A program made the position numbers and the translations under genes. Below are positions 54,726-64,000 of a DNA stretch of 64,000 nucleotides, piece by piece. Origin of the DNA: Shewanella baltica (lineage in GTDB: Bacteria > Pseudomonadota > Gammaproteobacteria > Enterobacterales > Shewanellaceae); contig NZ_UGYM01000002.1 in assembly GCF_900456975.1 (NCBI RefSeq), forward strand, positions 4,836,001-4,900,000, in the 5' to 3' direction. How positions within the stretch are numbered: position 1 is the first letter of the stretch; every line of letters begins with the position of its first letter. Under the pieces are notes generated by a model. That model did no database searches and was not told the origin of the DNA. It saw only the letters and a list, made by a program, of their open reading frames with translations.

Positions 54726-56012
54726 CTAATCGGTCGCTTTTAATAAACGGGCGTAATAGAACCCATCCATATTGTCTTGTCCTGGCGTGATTTGCCAACC
54801 TATATCCTGTGGCGAATTTTGCTGGGAGAGTGTGTCTAGCTTAGCATCTGCCGTTCTCTCTAAAAACGCACTGATCTGGTCGCGGTTTTCCTGCGGTAAA
54901 ATCGAGCAAGTAGCATAAAGAATCGTGCCACCGGGTTTGAGCCACTTCCAGCAATGATCGAGAATTTGCTGTTGTAGTTCAGCCAGTTCTTCGATGTCAT
55001 GGTTTTTACGTAACCATTTAATATCGGGATGGCGGCGGATCACTCCCGTGGCCGAGCATGGCGCGTCCAGTAAGATACGATCAAATTGTCCACCTTGCCA
55101 CCATGAGTCAATATTGGCCGCATCGCCATGGATAAGCTCCGCTTTTAATGACAAGCGGTCAAGGTTCTGTTGCACGCGCTCGAGGCGTTTGGCATCAAAG
55201 TCGACGGCAACCAGTTTGATGCTTGGCTCAAGTTCGAGTAGATGACAGCTTTTACCACCGGGCGCCGCGCAGGCATCGAGGATTAACTCATTCGCTTGTG
55301 GCGCCAGTAATGTCGCCGCCCATTGCGCCGCGCCATCTTGCACTGAGGCCGCGCCTTCGTGGAAGCGTGGCAATATGGCGACATCCTTTGGATGCGCTAA
55401 AAGAATAGCATCGGCACTGCTGCCTTCGCTCGCTTCAATCTCGAGTTCGGCTAAGGCAGCAAGGTATTCGGTACGGCTCTGGGATAAGCGATTGTTACGC
55501 AGCCACATAGGTGGGCGTTCATGGCTTTGTTGAATGATGTCTTGCCACTGCTCGGGATAGGCTTCTTTCAAGCGCTTAATCAACCAAGCGGGCGTGTTGT
55601 AGCTTAAGGTATCTGACTCAGTGCTTAGCGGCGAAAGCTGACGCTGAATGTTGCGCAGTACACCGTTAACGACCTTAACCATGCCTTCAAATTTTAATTG
55701 GCGACAGGCTTCGGCGGTTTCTGAAATCGCGGCGTGGCTTGGAATGCGAGTGAAGTAAAGTTGATAGCAACCTATGATCAGCAGCTGGTGGATAATCCTT
55801 TGCTTACCTTTGAGTGGTTTCGCTAGGCATTCACTGATGCGTTTCTCTATTTGCGGCAGAGTGCGCATCACGCCGTAACAGAGTTCGGCGAGTAGGGCTT
55901 TATCTTTGCCGCTGGCAAGGTGCTTTTGTTGATCGGGCAATGCCACTGAGAGTGACACGCCTTTTTCTAATACTTCGAAGATGGCTTTCGCAGCCAGTGC
56001 GCGCAAGTTCAT
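54726..56012 (-). CDS. rsmB: 16S rRNA (cytosine-967-C5) methyltransferase
   Basis: Methylates C967 of 16S rRNA. The N-terminal NusB-like domain (LRALAAKAIFEVLEKGVSLSVALP) precedes the SAM methyltransferase with LDACAAPGGKSCHLLELE, DAPCSATGVIRRHPDIKW and LYATCSILPQENRDQI (the two catalytic cysteines). The start at 56012 is used because the ATG lies 1 nt after fmt and gives 428 residues; an earlier open frame overlaps fmt. Confidence 0.95.
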   Translation of the reverse strand: MNLRALAAKAIFEVLEKGVSLSVALPDQQKHLASGKDKALLAELCYGVMRTLPQIEKRISECLAKPLKGKQRIIHQLLIIGCYQLYFTRIPSHAAISETAEACRQLKFEGMVKVVNGVLRNIQRQLSPLSTESDTLSYNTPAWLIKRLKEAYPEQWQDIIQQSHERPPMWLRNNRLSQSRTEYLAALAELEIEASEGSSADAILLAHPKDVAILPRFHEGAASVQDGAAQWAATLLAPQANELILDACAAPGGKSCHLLELEPSIKLVAVDFDAKRLERVQQNLDRLSLKAELIHGDAANIDSWWQGGQFDRILLDAPCSATGVIRRHPDIKWLRKNHDIEELAELQQQILDHCWKWLKPGGTILYATCSILPQENRDQISAFLERTADAKLDTLSQQNSPQDIGWQITPGQDNMDGFYYARLLKATD

Positions 56013-56013
56013 A

Positions 56014-56970
56014 CTATTGTGCCTCGTTTGCGAGGCGAGTATTCGGGCTAAACCATTCACCTCGAGCATTGAGAATATCGGCAACATTGAGCGGCTTTTT
56101 CCCCGGCAGCTGCATACTCAGCAGGGTTAATACGCCGTCGGCGGTGGCGACTTCTATGCCTTTCTTGCTGGCGCTGATAATAGTGCCCGGAGCGGCTGTG
56201 CTGGTGGTTTCGCTAACTTGGGTCTGCCACACTTTAATGGTATTGCCTTGGTGCTCAAAGTAACTCACTGGCCAAGGATTAAAGGCTCGGACTTCTTGCC
56301 AGAGTTGCTTGGCAGATTTATTCCAATCGAGTCTGGCTTCTTCTTTGCTGAGTTTTTCTGCGTAGTTAGCTAAAGTTTCATCTTGTTTTTCAGCGGCTAA
56401 GGTGCCGTTTGCTAGACCTTCGAGGGCTTGCAATAGGGCAACAGGACCTTGTTCCGCCAATTTCTCGTAAAGGCTGGCTGAGGTGTCGCTATCTTCAATC
56501 GGCAGAGTGGTTTTCAGTAGCATATCGCCGGTATCTAAACCCACATCCATCTGCATAACGGTCACGCCAGTTTCTTTGTCGCCGGCCCAAAGTGCGCGTT
56601 GGATTGGTGCGGCACCGCGCCAGCGTGGCAAAATAGAACCATGAACGTTAATACAACCTAAACGCGGTGTATCTAATACGACTTTTGGCAGGATAAGGCC
56701 GTAGGCAACTACCACCATAATATCGGCATTCAGCGCGGCAAGTTCTTGTTGCGCGGGTTCTTTACGTAATGAACCGGGTTGATACACAGGAATATTGTTG
56801 GCGACGGCGAGTTCTTTTACTGGGCTGGCGGTCAGTTTCTTGCCGCGGCCAGCGGGTCTATCGGGCTGAGTGTAAACGCCAATCACATTGTGGTGTGAGT
56901 TCAACAGTGCTTGTAGGTGGCGAGCGGCAAAATCCGGTGTTCCGGCAAAGATGATGTTGAGTGGTTTCAA
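56014..56970 (-). CDS. fmt: Methionyl-tRNA formyltransferase
   Basis: Formylates initiator Met-tRNA. The 318-residue protein has [50 protein letters not shown] with the catalytic Asn/His, and DTGDML, plus an OB-like C-terminal domain. The start codon is TTG at 56970 with AGGA upstream. It lies 8 nt after def. Confidence 0.96.
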   Translation of the reverse strand: MKPLNIIFAGTPDFAARHLQALLNSHHNVIGVYTQPDRPAGRGKKLTASPVKELAVANNIPVYQPGSLRKEPAQQELAALNADIMVVVAYGLILPKVVLDTPRLGCINVHGSILPRWRGAAPIQRALWAGDKETGVTVMQMDVGLDTGDMLLKTTLPIEDSDTSASLYEKLAEQGPVALLQALEGLANGTLAAEKQDETLANYAEKLSKEEARLDWNKSAKQLWQEVRAFNPWPVSYFEHQGNTIKVWQTQVSETTSTAAPGTIISASKKGIEVATADGVLTLLSMQLPGKKPLNVADILNARGEWFSPNTRLANEAQ

Positions 56971-56978
56971 ATCTGATC

Positions 56979-57491
56979 CTATGCTTCTTTGGCGTCCAAT
57001 CGGGCCGCTTTTTCAAGTTTTTGTTTGATCCGCTGACGTTTTAGCGGCGACAGATAATCGACAAACAATTTGCCTTTGAGGTGATCCATTTCGTGTTGAA
57101 TACAGATAGCAAAAAGCTCATCGGCCTCAACAATAAATTCGTTGCCGTGCCTGTCTAGGGCTTTTACCGTAACAAATTCGGCGCGATCGACTTTGGCATA
57201 AATACCCGGCACCGACAGGCAACCTTCTTCATTACAGAAGTCGCCGCTGCTGGCGATAATTTCGGGATTGATAAACACTTTAGGTCGCTCGACTTCATCT
57301 TGTAAGTCCATGACAATAAGTTGTTTATGGTAATCCACTTGGGTCGCGGCCAGACCGATACCTTTTTCTTGGTACATGGTTTCGAACATATCATCAATTT
57401 GAGTTTGCAGCTCGGCATTAAACTCTGTGATGGGTGTGGCATGTGTCCGCAATCTTTCGTCAGGAAATTGTAATACTTTTAATTGTGCCAT
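56979..57491 (-). CDS. def: Peptide deformylase
   Basis: Iron/zinc enzyme that removes N-formyl from new proteins. The three signature motifs are present: [19 protein letters not shown] (metal Cys) and QHEMDHLKG (two metal His and catalytic Glu). Length 170 residues. It begins the minus-strand def-fmt-rsmB-trkA-trkH group, divergent from the LysM gene. Confidence 0.97.
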   Translation of the reverse strand: MAQLKVLQFPDERLRTHATPITEFNAELQTQIDDMFETMYQEKGIGLAATQVDYHKQLIVMDLQDEVERPKVFINPEIIASSGDFCNEEGCLSVPGIYAKVDRAEFVTVKALDRHGNEFIVEADELFAICIQHEMDHLKGKLFVDYLSPLKRQRIKQKLEKAARLDAKEA

Positions 57492-57628
57492 ACATAAACT
57501 CTTAACAAGTCTGTCAAATCTCTGCCAGTTAGTTATACTGACTGATGCTAATGGGTTAATTTTAATCTTTAGTGCCTATCAATAACAGTAAAAGCTCAAA
57601 CTAAGAGCCAAACAACATGGAAATACCC

Positions 57629-58747
57629 ATGAAACGGTTAATTTTACTCGCGTTAATGACATTCAATTGCACGTTTGTTGCCGCCGATACCCTTACGCTG
57701 AAAGCGGGGCATCCTGAGTCATATGTGGTGAAAAAGGGCGATACTCTTTGGGATATCTCCGCAGCGTTTCTAAATGATCCATGGAAATGGCCACGTCTTT
57801 GGGATGTAAACCCACAGATTGCCAATCCCCATCTTATTTATCCTGGCGATCAACTCACGCTCGTGTTTGTCGATGGTCAGCCTCGGCTTGTGCGCAACGG
57901 CGACATGGTCGACAGTGCTAAACCCCATGTGAAGAAGAGTCCTGAAGGACGGATTATTGCCAAGAGCAATGCCATTCCTGCCGTCGACTTGGCTTTGATT
58001 GAACAGTATTTAGTGCAGAATCGCGTTGTCGCAACCGACTGGCTTGCCGAGCAACCTATGGTATTGGCAGGTGAAAGCCCATCGCGTCACCATATTGTGG
58101 GTGATGTGATTTATATCGATGCTGAACTGCCGATGAATCAAAAGTACGGTGTTTACGAACGTGGTCGCGAGTTTTTCAATAAAGCGTCAGGCGAAGCGAT
58201 AGGACAAGAGGCCATTTTAGCCTCTACTGGGCAAGTGGTTGAGTCTGGTAAGGTTTCAAAAATTAAGTTGTTAACCAGCTTTCGTGAAACCAAAGCGGGT
58301 TTCAGAGTCATGCCGATGGAAAGTGATTCCTTGATGTCAGCTTACTTTACGCCAAAACCGGCAGAGTTAAAGACGCCAGCCGTCGTGCTTGCTATCGAAT
58401 CAAAGATGCGTGAAGCGGGTAAGTTGGATGTGGTGTATTTAGATAAAGGCACCCAGGATGGGGTTGAGCCCGGAGTCGTGTTCTCTATTTACCGTGATGG
58501 TGAAGTCATCGTCATCAACAATGATGGTATGCCAGTGCCTGCCACTGAGCGCACCGCCTACGATAACTTAATGGCATCTGTCTCATCGGATCGCGCTATT
58601 CAAATGCCAGATATCTATCATGGCAAACTGTTGGTGTTCAAAGTATTCGACAAAGCGAGCTTAGGTTTGATTGTCTCCACTGAGCGGCCTGTGCGTGTCG
58701 ACGATAAGTTAATTGCCCCTGAGTCTTTAGCCTTAAGAGGTCAGTAA
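57629..58747 (+). CDS. Exported LysM domain protein
   Basis: A 372-residue protein with a signal peptide (MKRLILLALMTFNCTFVAAD) and one LysM domain at about 33-82 (YVVKKGDTLWDISAAFLNDPWKWPRLWDVNPQIANPHLIYPGDQLTL). A long unrecognised C-terminal part follows. LysM should hold it on peptidoglycan. The ATG at 57629 is preferred because it starts the signal peptide directly, with GGAA at fitting distance; another ATG four codons upstream is possible. The place before dprA is conserved in many relatives. Confidence 0.85.
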   Translation: MKRLILLALMTFNCTFVAADTLTLKAGHPESYVVKKGDTLWDISAAFLNDPWKWPRLWDVNPQIANPHLIYPGDQLTLVFVDGQPRLVRNGDMVDSAKPHVKKSPEGRIIAKSNAIPAVDLALIEQYLVQNRVVATDWLAEQPMVLAGESPSRHHIVGDVIYIDAELPMNQKYGVYERGREFFNKASGEAIGQEAILASTGQVVESGKVSKIKLLTSFRETKAGFRVMPMESDSLMSAYFTPKPAELKTPAVVLAIESKMREAGKLDVVYLDKGTQDGVEPGVVFSIYRDGEVIVINNDGMPVPATERTAYDNLMASVSSDRAIQMPDIYHGKLLVFKVFDKASLGLIVSTERPVRVDDKLIAPESLALRGQ

Positions 58748-58758
58748 TATCTGAACAT

Positions 58759-59847
58759 TTGGTCGATTGGTTAGTTGTTTGCGCTGTATCTGGGCTGGGA
58801 CCCGCTCGGATCCAACAATTATTAACGCACATGGAAGTGGACGACCTCAGGCAAAGGTTAGAGCACGAGAGAGAAGCGCTACCTTTATCTGACCATCTGC
58901 TCCATAGTCTTGCTATTGATTATCAAAAAGTCGATGTCGCCCTCGAATGGCAGCTGCAAGCCGCTGACCATCATCTTGTTTGTTTCTCCGATCCGCTTTA
59001 TCCGCCGTTATTAAAACAACTCTCAGATCCGCCCGCGGTCCTGTTCGTTAAAGGTTGTTTGGAGGCGTTAGCCCTTCCTTATCTTGCAATTGTTGGCAGT
59101 CGTAATGCTTCTCCAGGTGGATTGCAGGTCGCTTATCAGCTGGCTGCGGAGATGTCCTCAATGGGATTTGGTATCTGCAGCGGTATGGCGATGGGGATTG
59201 ATGGCGCTGCCCATAAAGCCTGTGTTGAACATCAAGGGCGAACTGTTGCTGTGCTTGGGACTGGCATTGAGACTGTTTATCCACGAAAACATCGGCAGCT
59301 TTATCATGATATTCAGCAGCAAGGCTGTATACTTAGCGAGTTTTGGCCAGATGTCGGTCCCTTTGCGGGGAATTTCCCGAAACGAAATCGGATTATTAGC
59401 GGTCTTTCTTTAGGGACTCTTGTGGTTGAAGCCTGTCGTAAAAGCGGTTCTTTAATCACAGCTAGGTTGGCGATGGAGCAAGGGCGTGAGGTATTTGCCG
59501 TTCCGGGCTCAATCTTGGGCGGTTACCATCAAGGTTGTCATGATTTATTACGTGATGGGGCAAAACTTGTGGAAACAGCCGCCGATATAGTGGAGGAGTT
59601 GGCAAGTTTAACCGCTTACCACCTTGAAGAATTGAAGTTATGCCACCATATACAGCAAGGCGAGATTTGTAATTTGCCATTTTCGTCTCTGTTAGCTAGT
59701 GTAGGTTATGAAACTACATCCATTGATGCAGTAGTTGAACATAGTGGGAAAACGATAGATCTGGTGTTAGAACAAATGCTTGAACTTGAGTTGCAAGGTT
59801 GGGTGATTGCAGTACCCGGTGGTTACGTCAGAGTAAAGAGGAGCTAG
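58759..59847 (+). CDS. dprA: DNA processing protein DprA (Smf)
   Basis: Binds incoming single-stranded DNA and loads RecA in natural transformation. A SAM-like helical start ([21 protein letters not shown]) is followed by a Rossmann core with [49 protein letters not shown] and [21 protein letters not shown]-terminal winged helix ends [13 protein letters not shown]. The only start in frame is a TTG at 58759, with no good ribosome site, so the N-terminus is uncertain. The 362 residues match the family. Confidence 0.92.
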
Positions 59848-59849
59848 CC

Positions 59850-60323
59850 ATGTTTGATATCCTCATGTATCTATTTGAAAACTATGTTCACAGTGAAGTT
59901 GAACTACTAGTTGATGAAGACGAGTTAACCAAGGAACTCACTCGTGCCGGATTTCATCAATCCGAGATTTTAAAAGCGTTAACTTGGTTAGAGCGCTTAG
60001 CAGAATTACAAGAAGGTGATAAACCTTATCTTTGTAATCACGATCAGCATTCGTTTCGTATCTATACAAAGGACGAAATGGACAAGCTGGATGTGGAATC
60101 CCGCGGTTTCTTGCTGTTTTTAGAGCAAGTTAAAGTGCTGAATGTCGAAACCCGTGAAATGGTGATCGATAGAGTCATGGAGTTGGATGAGCCAACCCTG
60201 ATTTTAGAAGATCTCAAATGGGTTATCTTAATGGTGTTGTTTAACGCTCCTGGTCATGAGTCCGCTTATGAGCAAATGGAAGATTTAATCTTCGAACAGC
60301 CAGAAGGCCGACTACATTCTTAA
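59850..60323 (+). CDS. smg: Smg family protein
   Basis: A 157-residue DUF494/Smg protein, E. coli length. The pattern [12 protein letters not shown]...E...D.D.L..EL..AGF and [18 protein letters not shown] is diagnostic. Function is not established; it routinely follows dprA. AAGAGGAG lies 6 nt before the ATG, inside the dprA stop. Confidence 0.93.
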
Positions 60324-60349
60324 TCGTTGTGAAAGATGAATTATGAGAG

Positions 60350-60374
60350 AAAGGAGGCTAAGACCTCCTTTTTT
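60350..60374 (+). terminator. Terminator after smg
   Basis: AAAGGAGG/CCTCCTTT (8 bp, 6-nt loop) followed by T-run, 27 nt after the smg stop. It closes the LysM-dprA-smg group. Confidence 0.85.
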
Positions 60375-60442
60375 GATGCCATAAATTCCTTGATGGCACT
60401 GCGCTTGATATCCTAATGCGCTACGACAGGTGGTGAATGATT

Positions 60443-61006
60443 ATGTCTAAGATTGATGAACAATTATTTAGTGCCCACGAACACGCACTGGAAAAAGAAT
60501 ACGAACTTTGCCCTGAATGTGGCAGTGAGTTATCGGTCAAACACAGTAAGCACGGTGGTTTTGTTGGCTGTAATAATTACCCTAGCTGTAATTACACTCG
60601 CCCCTTAGTGCAGCACGAATCCATTGAAACTCAAGTGATTGAAGGTTCTGTATGTCCTGAATGCGGCCACGAGCTGGCGGTAAAGTCTGGTCGATTTGGG
60701 ATCTTTATCGGTTGCACTCAATACCCTAGCTGCACGCATATTGAAAAACAGGATCAAGCGAGTGACAAGCCTGATATCCCTTGCCCAGAATGTAAAACGG
60801 GTAAACTGGAGCACAGAACGAGCCGCTTCGGAAAGAGTTTTTATGCATGCAGCGCTTACCCTAAGTGCAAGTTTATTGTGAATTATCCTCCAGTTGCGGA
60901 AGATTGCCCAAGTTGTGGTTTTGGGATCTTAGTCGAGCGTAAAGGTGCGGCGGGGATGCGTTTAGAATGTCCGCAAAAAACCTGCAAGTACAAGCGCCCC
61001 TTGTAG
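60443..61006 (+). CDS. Topoisomerase-type zinc-ribbon protein
   Basis: A 187-residue protein built of four zinc ribbons like those at the C-terminus of topoisomerase I: CPECG-x-ELSVKHSKHGGFVGCNNYPSC, CPECG-HELAVKSGRFGIFIGCTQYPSC, CPEC-KTGKLEHRTSRFGKSFYACSAYPKC and CPSCG-FGILVERKGAAGMRLECPQKTC. It has no catalytic topoisomerase domain, so it is a stand-alone nucleic-acid-binding protein (YrdD-like). The second ATG (60443) is preferred for its spacing from AGGTGG. tsaC follows, as in E. coli. Confidence 0.9.
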   Translation: MSKIDEQLFSAHEHALEKEYELCPECGSELSVKHSKHGGFVGCNNYPSCNYTRPLVQHESIETQVIEGSVCPECGHELAVKSGRFGIFIGCTQYPSCTHIEKQDQASDKPDIPCPECKTGKLEHRTSRFGKSFYACSAYPKCKFIVNYPPVAEDCPSCGFGILVERKGAAGMRLECPQKTCKYKRPL

Positions 61007-61132
61007 CGAGGCCATTGCATAATATTTGTTGCCTTAGTGCGGCTTGAGTATAATCCCCAACCGACCGTTAGATGGGGCGGCGAAGATTCGGGTAATGACA
61101 AAAACTGATAAGACGCATAAGGTGATTTGATA

Positions 61133-62633
<1,501 letters not shown>

Positions 62634-62646
62634 CCGTTAATCTTAA

Positions 62647-62669
62647 AAAGTGGATGCCATATCCACTTT
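62647..62669. terminator. Terminator between hemF and the truncated haemoglobin gene
   Basis: AAAGTGGAT/ATCCACTTT, 9-bp perfect stem with a 5-nt loop, with a T-run on the minus strand. It serves the convergent pair and touches the globin stop codon. Confidence 0.7.
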
Positions 62670-63105
62670 ATTGATTACGCATATGATCGGCCAGAGTTGA
62701 AATCGCCTCAAAGATGGCGGCTCGATGCTCTGGCTTTTTAATGTTCTCTTCAATCGCAAACTTCATACAAAACAGCCATTGATCGCGCATTGCCTCATCA
62801 ATATCGACATGCATGTGTCGTGCTCGCAATGCGGGATGACCATATTTTTGCTGATAAAGCTGCGGTCCGCCGAGCCAGCCACTTAAAAATTCGAATAGCT
62901 TCTGCTCAGACTCCGCAATGGGCGCCCTATGAATGGCAAGCAGTGTTGTCGTTTCTGCCGAACTTGCCATCTTCTGATAAAAACATTTAGTGATAGCGCG
63001 GATCACCTTTTCGCCGCCGATTAAGTCATAGGCGTTAGATTGACTCGGATCGCGATCATCCTGCGGCGGAGTGTGTTTACTAAAAATCTTTTTAAGCCAG
63101 TTCAT
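62668..63105 (-). CDS. Group II truncated haemoglobin
   Basis: A 145-residue globin of the 2-on-2 group II family. GGEKVIRAITKCFYQKM is the B/C helix region, GGPQLYQQKYGHPALRARHMHVDI carries the proximal His, and RDQWLFCM holds the group II signature Trp at G8. A hydrophilic N-terminal extension of about 25 residues precedes the domain. Such proteins bind O2 or NO. It is convergent with hemF. Physiological role not known. Confidence 0.88.
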   Translation of the reverse strand: MNWLKKIFSKHTPPQDDRDPSQSNAYDLIGGEKVIRAITKCFYQKMASSAETTTLLAIHRAPIAESEQKLFEFLSGWLGGPQLYQQKYGHPALRARHMHVDIDEAMRDQWLFCMKFAIEENIKKPEHRAAIFEAISTLADHMRNQ

Positions 63106-63154
63106 TGGAATAGTCGTTCACTAAAGTAGAGTGTATTGAGCCGATGGCGCATTA

Positions 63155-63176
63155 TAGCGTGAAACCTAGCGTGAAA
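63155..63176. repeat. Two direct copies of TAGCGTGAAA, 12 bp apart
   Basis: TAGCGTGAAA occurs at 63155-63164 and 63167-63176, nearly one helical turn apart, in the divergent gap between the globin gene and aroE. It may be a regulator site or chance. Confidence 0.35.
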
Positions 63177-63258
63177 TTTAGTTGAGCATAATTCGTCTTG
63201 CGTGGGCTCAAAAGCGCGGTAGACTGCAAAGCCATTGAACCTAAAATTTCATATCGCT

Positions 63259-64000
63259 ATGACAGACAGATACGCAGTGTTTGGCAATCCAATTAGCCAC
63301 AGTAAATCGCCGTTCATCCATGGACAATTTGCCGCGCCCACCCAAGAGTCATTAACCTATGAGGCCATTCTTGCTCCGGTCGATGGTTTTGAAGCCTCAT
63401 TGACGGCGTTTTTCAATGCGGGCGGTAAGGGCGCCAATGTGACAGTGCCTTTTAAGGAGCAAGCTTTTGCGCTGTGTGGCAGTATTAGCCCAGAAGCCAA
63501 ACTCGCTGGCGCAGTCAACACCTTAAGTTTATTGGCCGATGGCACTATTCGCGGTGATAACACTGACGGCTTAGGGCTGGTGGCCGATCTCATCGCTAAC
63601 TTAGGTAGCTTGCAAGATCAGCGCGTGTTAATCATTGGCGCTGGTGGCGCGGCGCGCGGTTGTATTCTGCCGTTATTAAATGCGGGAATTGCGCAGCTGA
63701 CCATCAGCAATCGCACTCACGCAAAGGCGCAGCTTTTGGTCGATATCTTTACTTCTGTGGATAACGGCGCTTACGCGAGTAAAGTCACCGCCGTAGAAAT
63801 GAGTGAGCTTGCGGGCGAGTTCGATATCATTATTAATTCAACCTCTGCTAGCCTTGCGGGCGAGTTGCCACCTTTGCCAGCACATATCATCACCACCCAA
63901 ACCGTTTGTTATGACATGATGTATGGCGCCTCGGTCACCGCGTTTAACCAATGGGCACTCTCCCAAGGTGCGGCGCAAGTCATTGATGGGCTAGGTATGT
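63259..64000 (+). CDS. aroE: Shikimate dehydrogenase, 3'-truncated by the window
   Basis: NADP-dependent reduction of 3-dehydroshikimate. 247 codons are visible and the frame is still open at the end of the window. The N-terminus [21 protein letters not shown] holds the shikimate-binding serines, [10 protein letters not shown] the catalytic lysine and [11 protein letters not shown] the catalytic aspartate. The NADP loop is [14 protein letters not shown]. The read stops before the last residues, about INGLGM. Upstream is the short direct repeat region. Confidence 0.95.
   Translation, partial: MTDRYAVFGNPISHSKSPFIHGQFAAPTQESLTYEAILAPVDGFEASLTAFFNAGGKGANVTVPFKEQAFALCGSISPEAKLAGAVNTLSLLADGTIRGDNTDGLGLVADLIANLGSLQDQRVLIIGAGGAARGCILPLLNAGIAQLTISNRTHAKAQLLVDIFTSVDNGAYASKVTAVEMSELAGEFDIIINSTSASLAGELPPLPAHIITTQTVCYDMMYGASVTAFNQWALSQGAAQVIDGLGM

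Overview
This window is the replication-origin region of a gammaproteobacterial chromosome, almost certainly a Shewanella. The gene order (glmU, atpCDGAHFEBI, parBA, rsmG, mnmG, oriC, mioC, mnmE, yidC, yidD, rnpA, rpmH, dnaA, dnaN, recF, gyrB), the protein lengths and the lineage-typical neighbours (fadBA, pepQ, trkH-hemG, def-fmt-rsmB-trkA, dprA-smg-tsaC-hemF-aroE) fit that genus. Species was not determined. No rRNA, tRNA, insertion sequence, prophage or CRISPR array was seen.

Left arm (1-15.8 kb), nearly all on the minus strand and so pointing away from the origin: the 5' end of a DeoR-family regulator with a TTTCG-repeat control region, a TonB-dependent siderophore receptor, glmU, the complete F1Fo ATP synthase operon atpIBEFHAGDC, then parB, parA, rsmG and mnmG. 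Between mnmG and mioC (about 15.83-16.19 kb) lies oriC, with four perfect DnaA boxes, about 20 GATC sites and an AT-rich unwinding region.

Origin-proximal right side (16-27.5 kb): mioC, mnmE and the rpmH-rnpA-yidD-yidC group are on the minus strand. dnaA-dnaN-recF-gyrB are on the plus strand behind a second GATC-rich control region with its own DnaA box.

Right arm (27.5-64 kb): a glutathione S-transferase; a compact four-gene module for a Tat-exported sulfite-oxidase-family molybdoenzyme and three monohaem cytochromes c; an unpaired pxpC; an HDOD protein; glyQS; tag; a 1062-residue propeller-amidohydrolase; MOSC and TusA proteins; and a globin-coupled diguanylate cyclase. Between 36.9 and 41.4 kb there are three exact copies of the 16-bp palindromic parS site, the expected targets of the ParB encoded at 11.4 kb. 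One sits inside a terminator and one inside a coding sequence. A fourth, one-mismatch copy lies in the 3' end of recF.

Next come fadBA, pepQ-yigZ-trkH-hemG, a HlyU-like ArsR regulator with palindromic operator candidates, a second hemG, and def-fmt-rsmB-trkA with a second trkH. The window ends with LysM-dprA-smg, a topoisomerase-type zinc-ribbon protein, tsaC-hemF, a truncated haemoglobin and a cut-off aroE.

Most of the window is core replication, translation and energy machinery. The parts most worth following up are the parS cluster and its placement, the oriC and dnaA regulatory architecture, the sulfite-dehydrogenase-like module, the HlyU-like regulator beside duplicated hemG and trkH genes, and a possible short reading frame between dnaN and recF.
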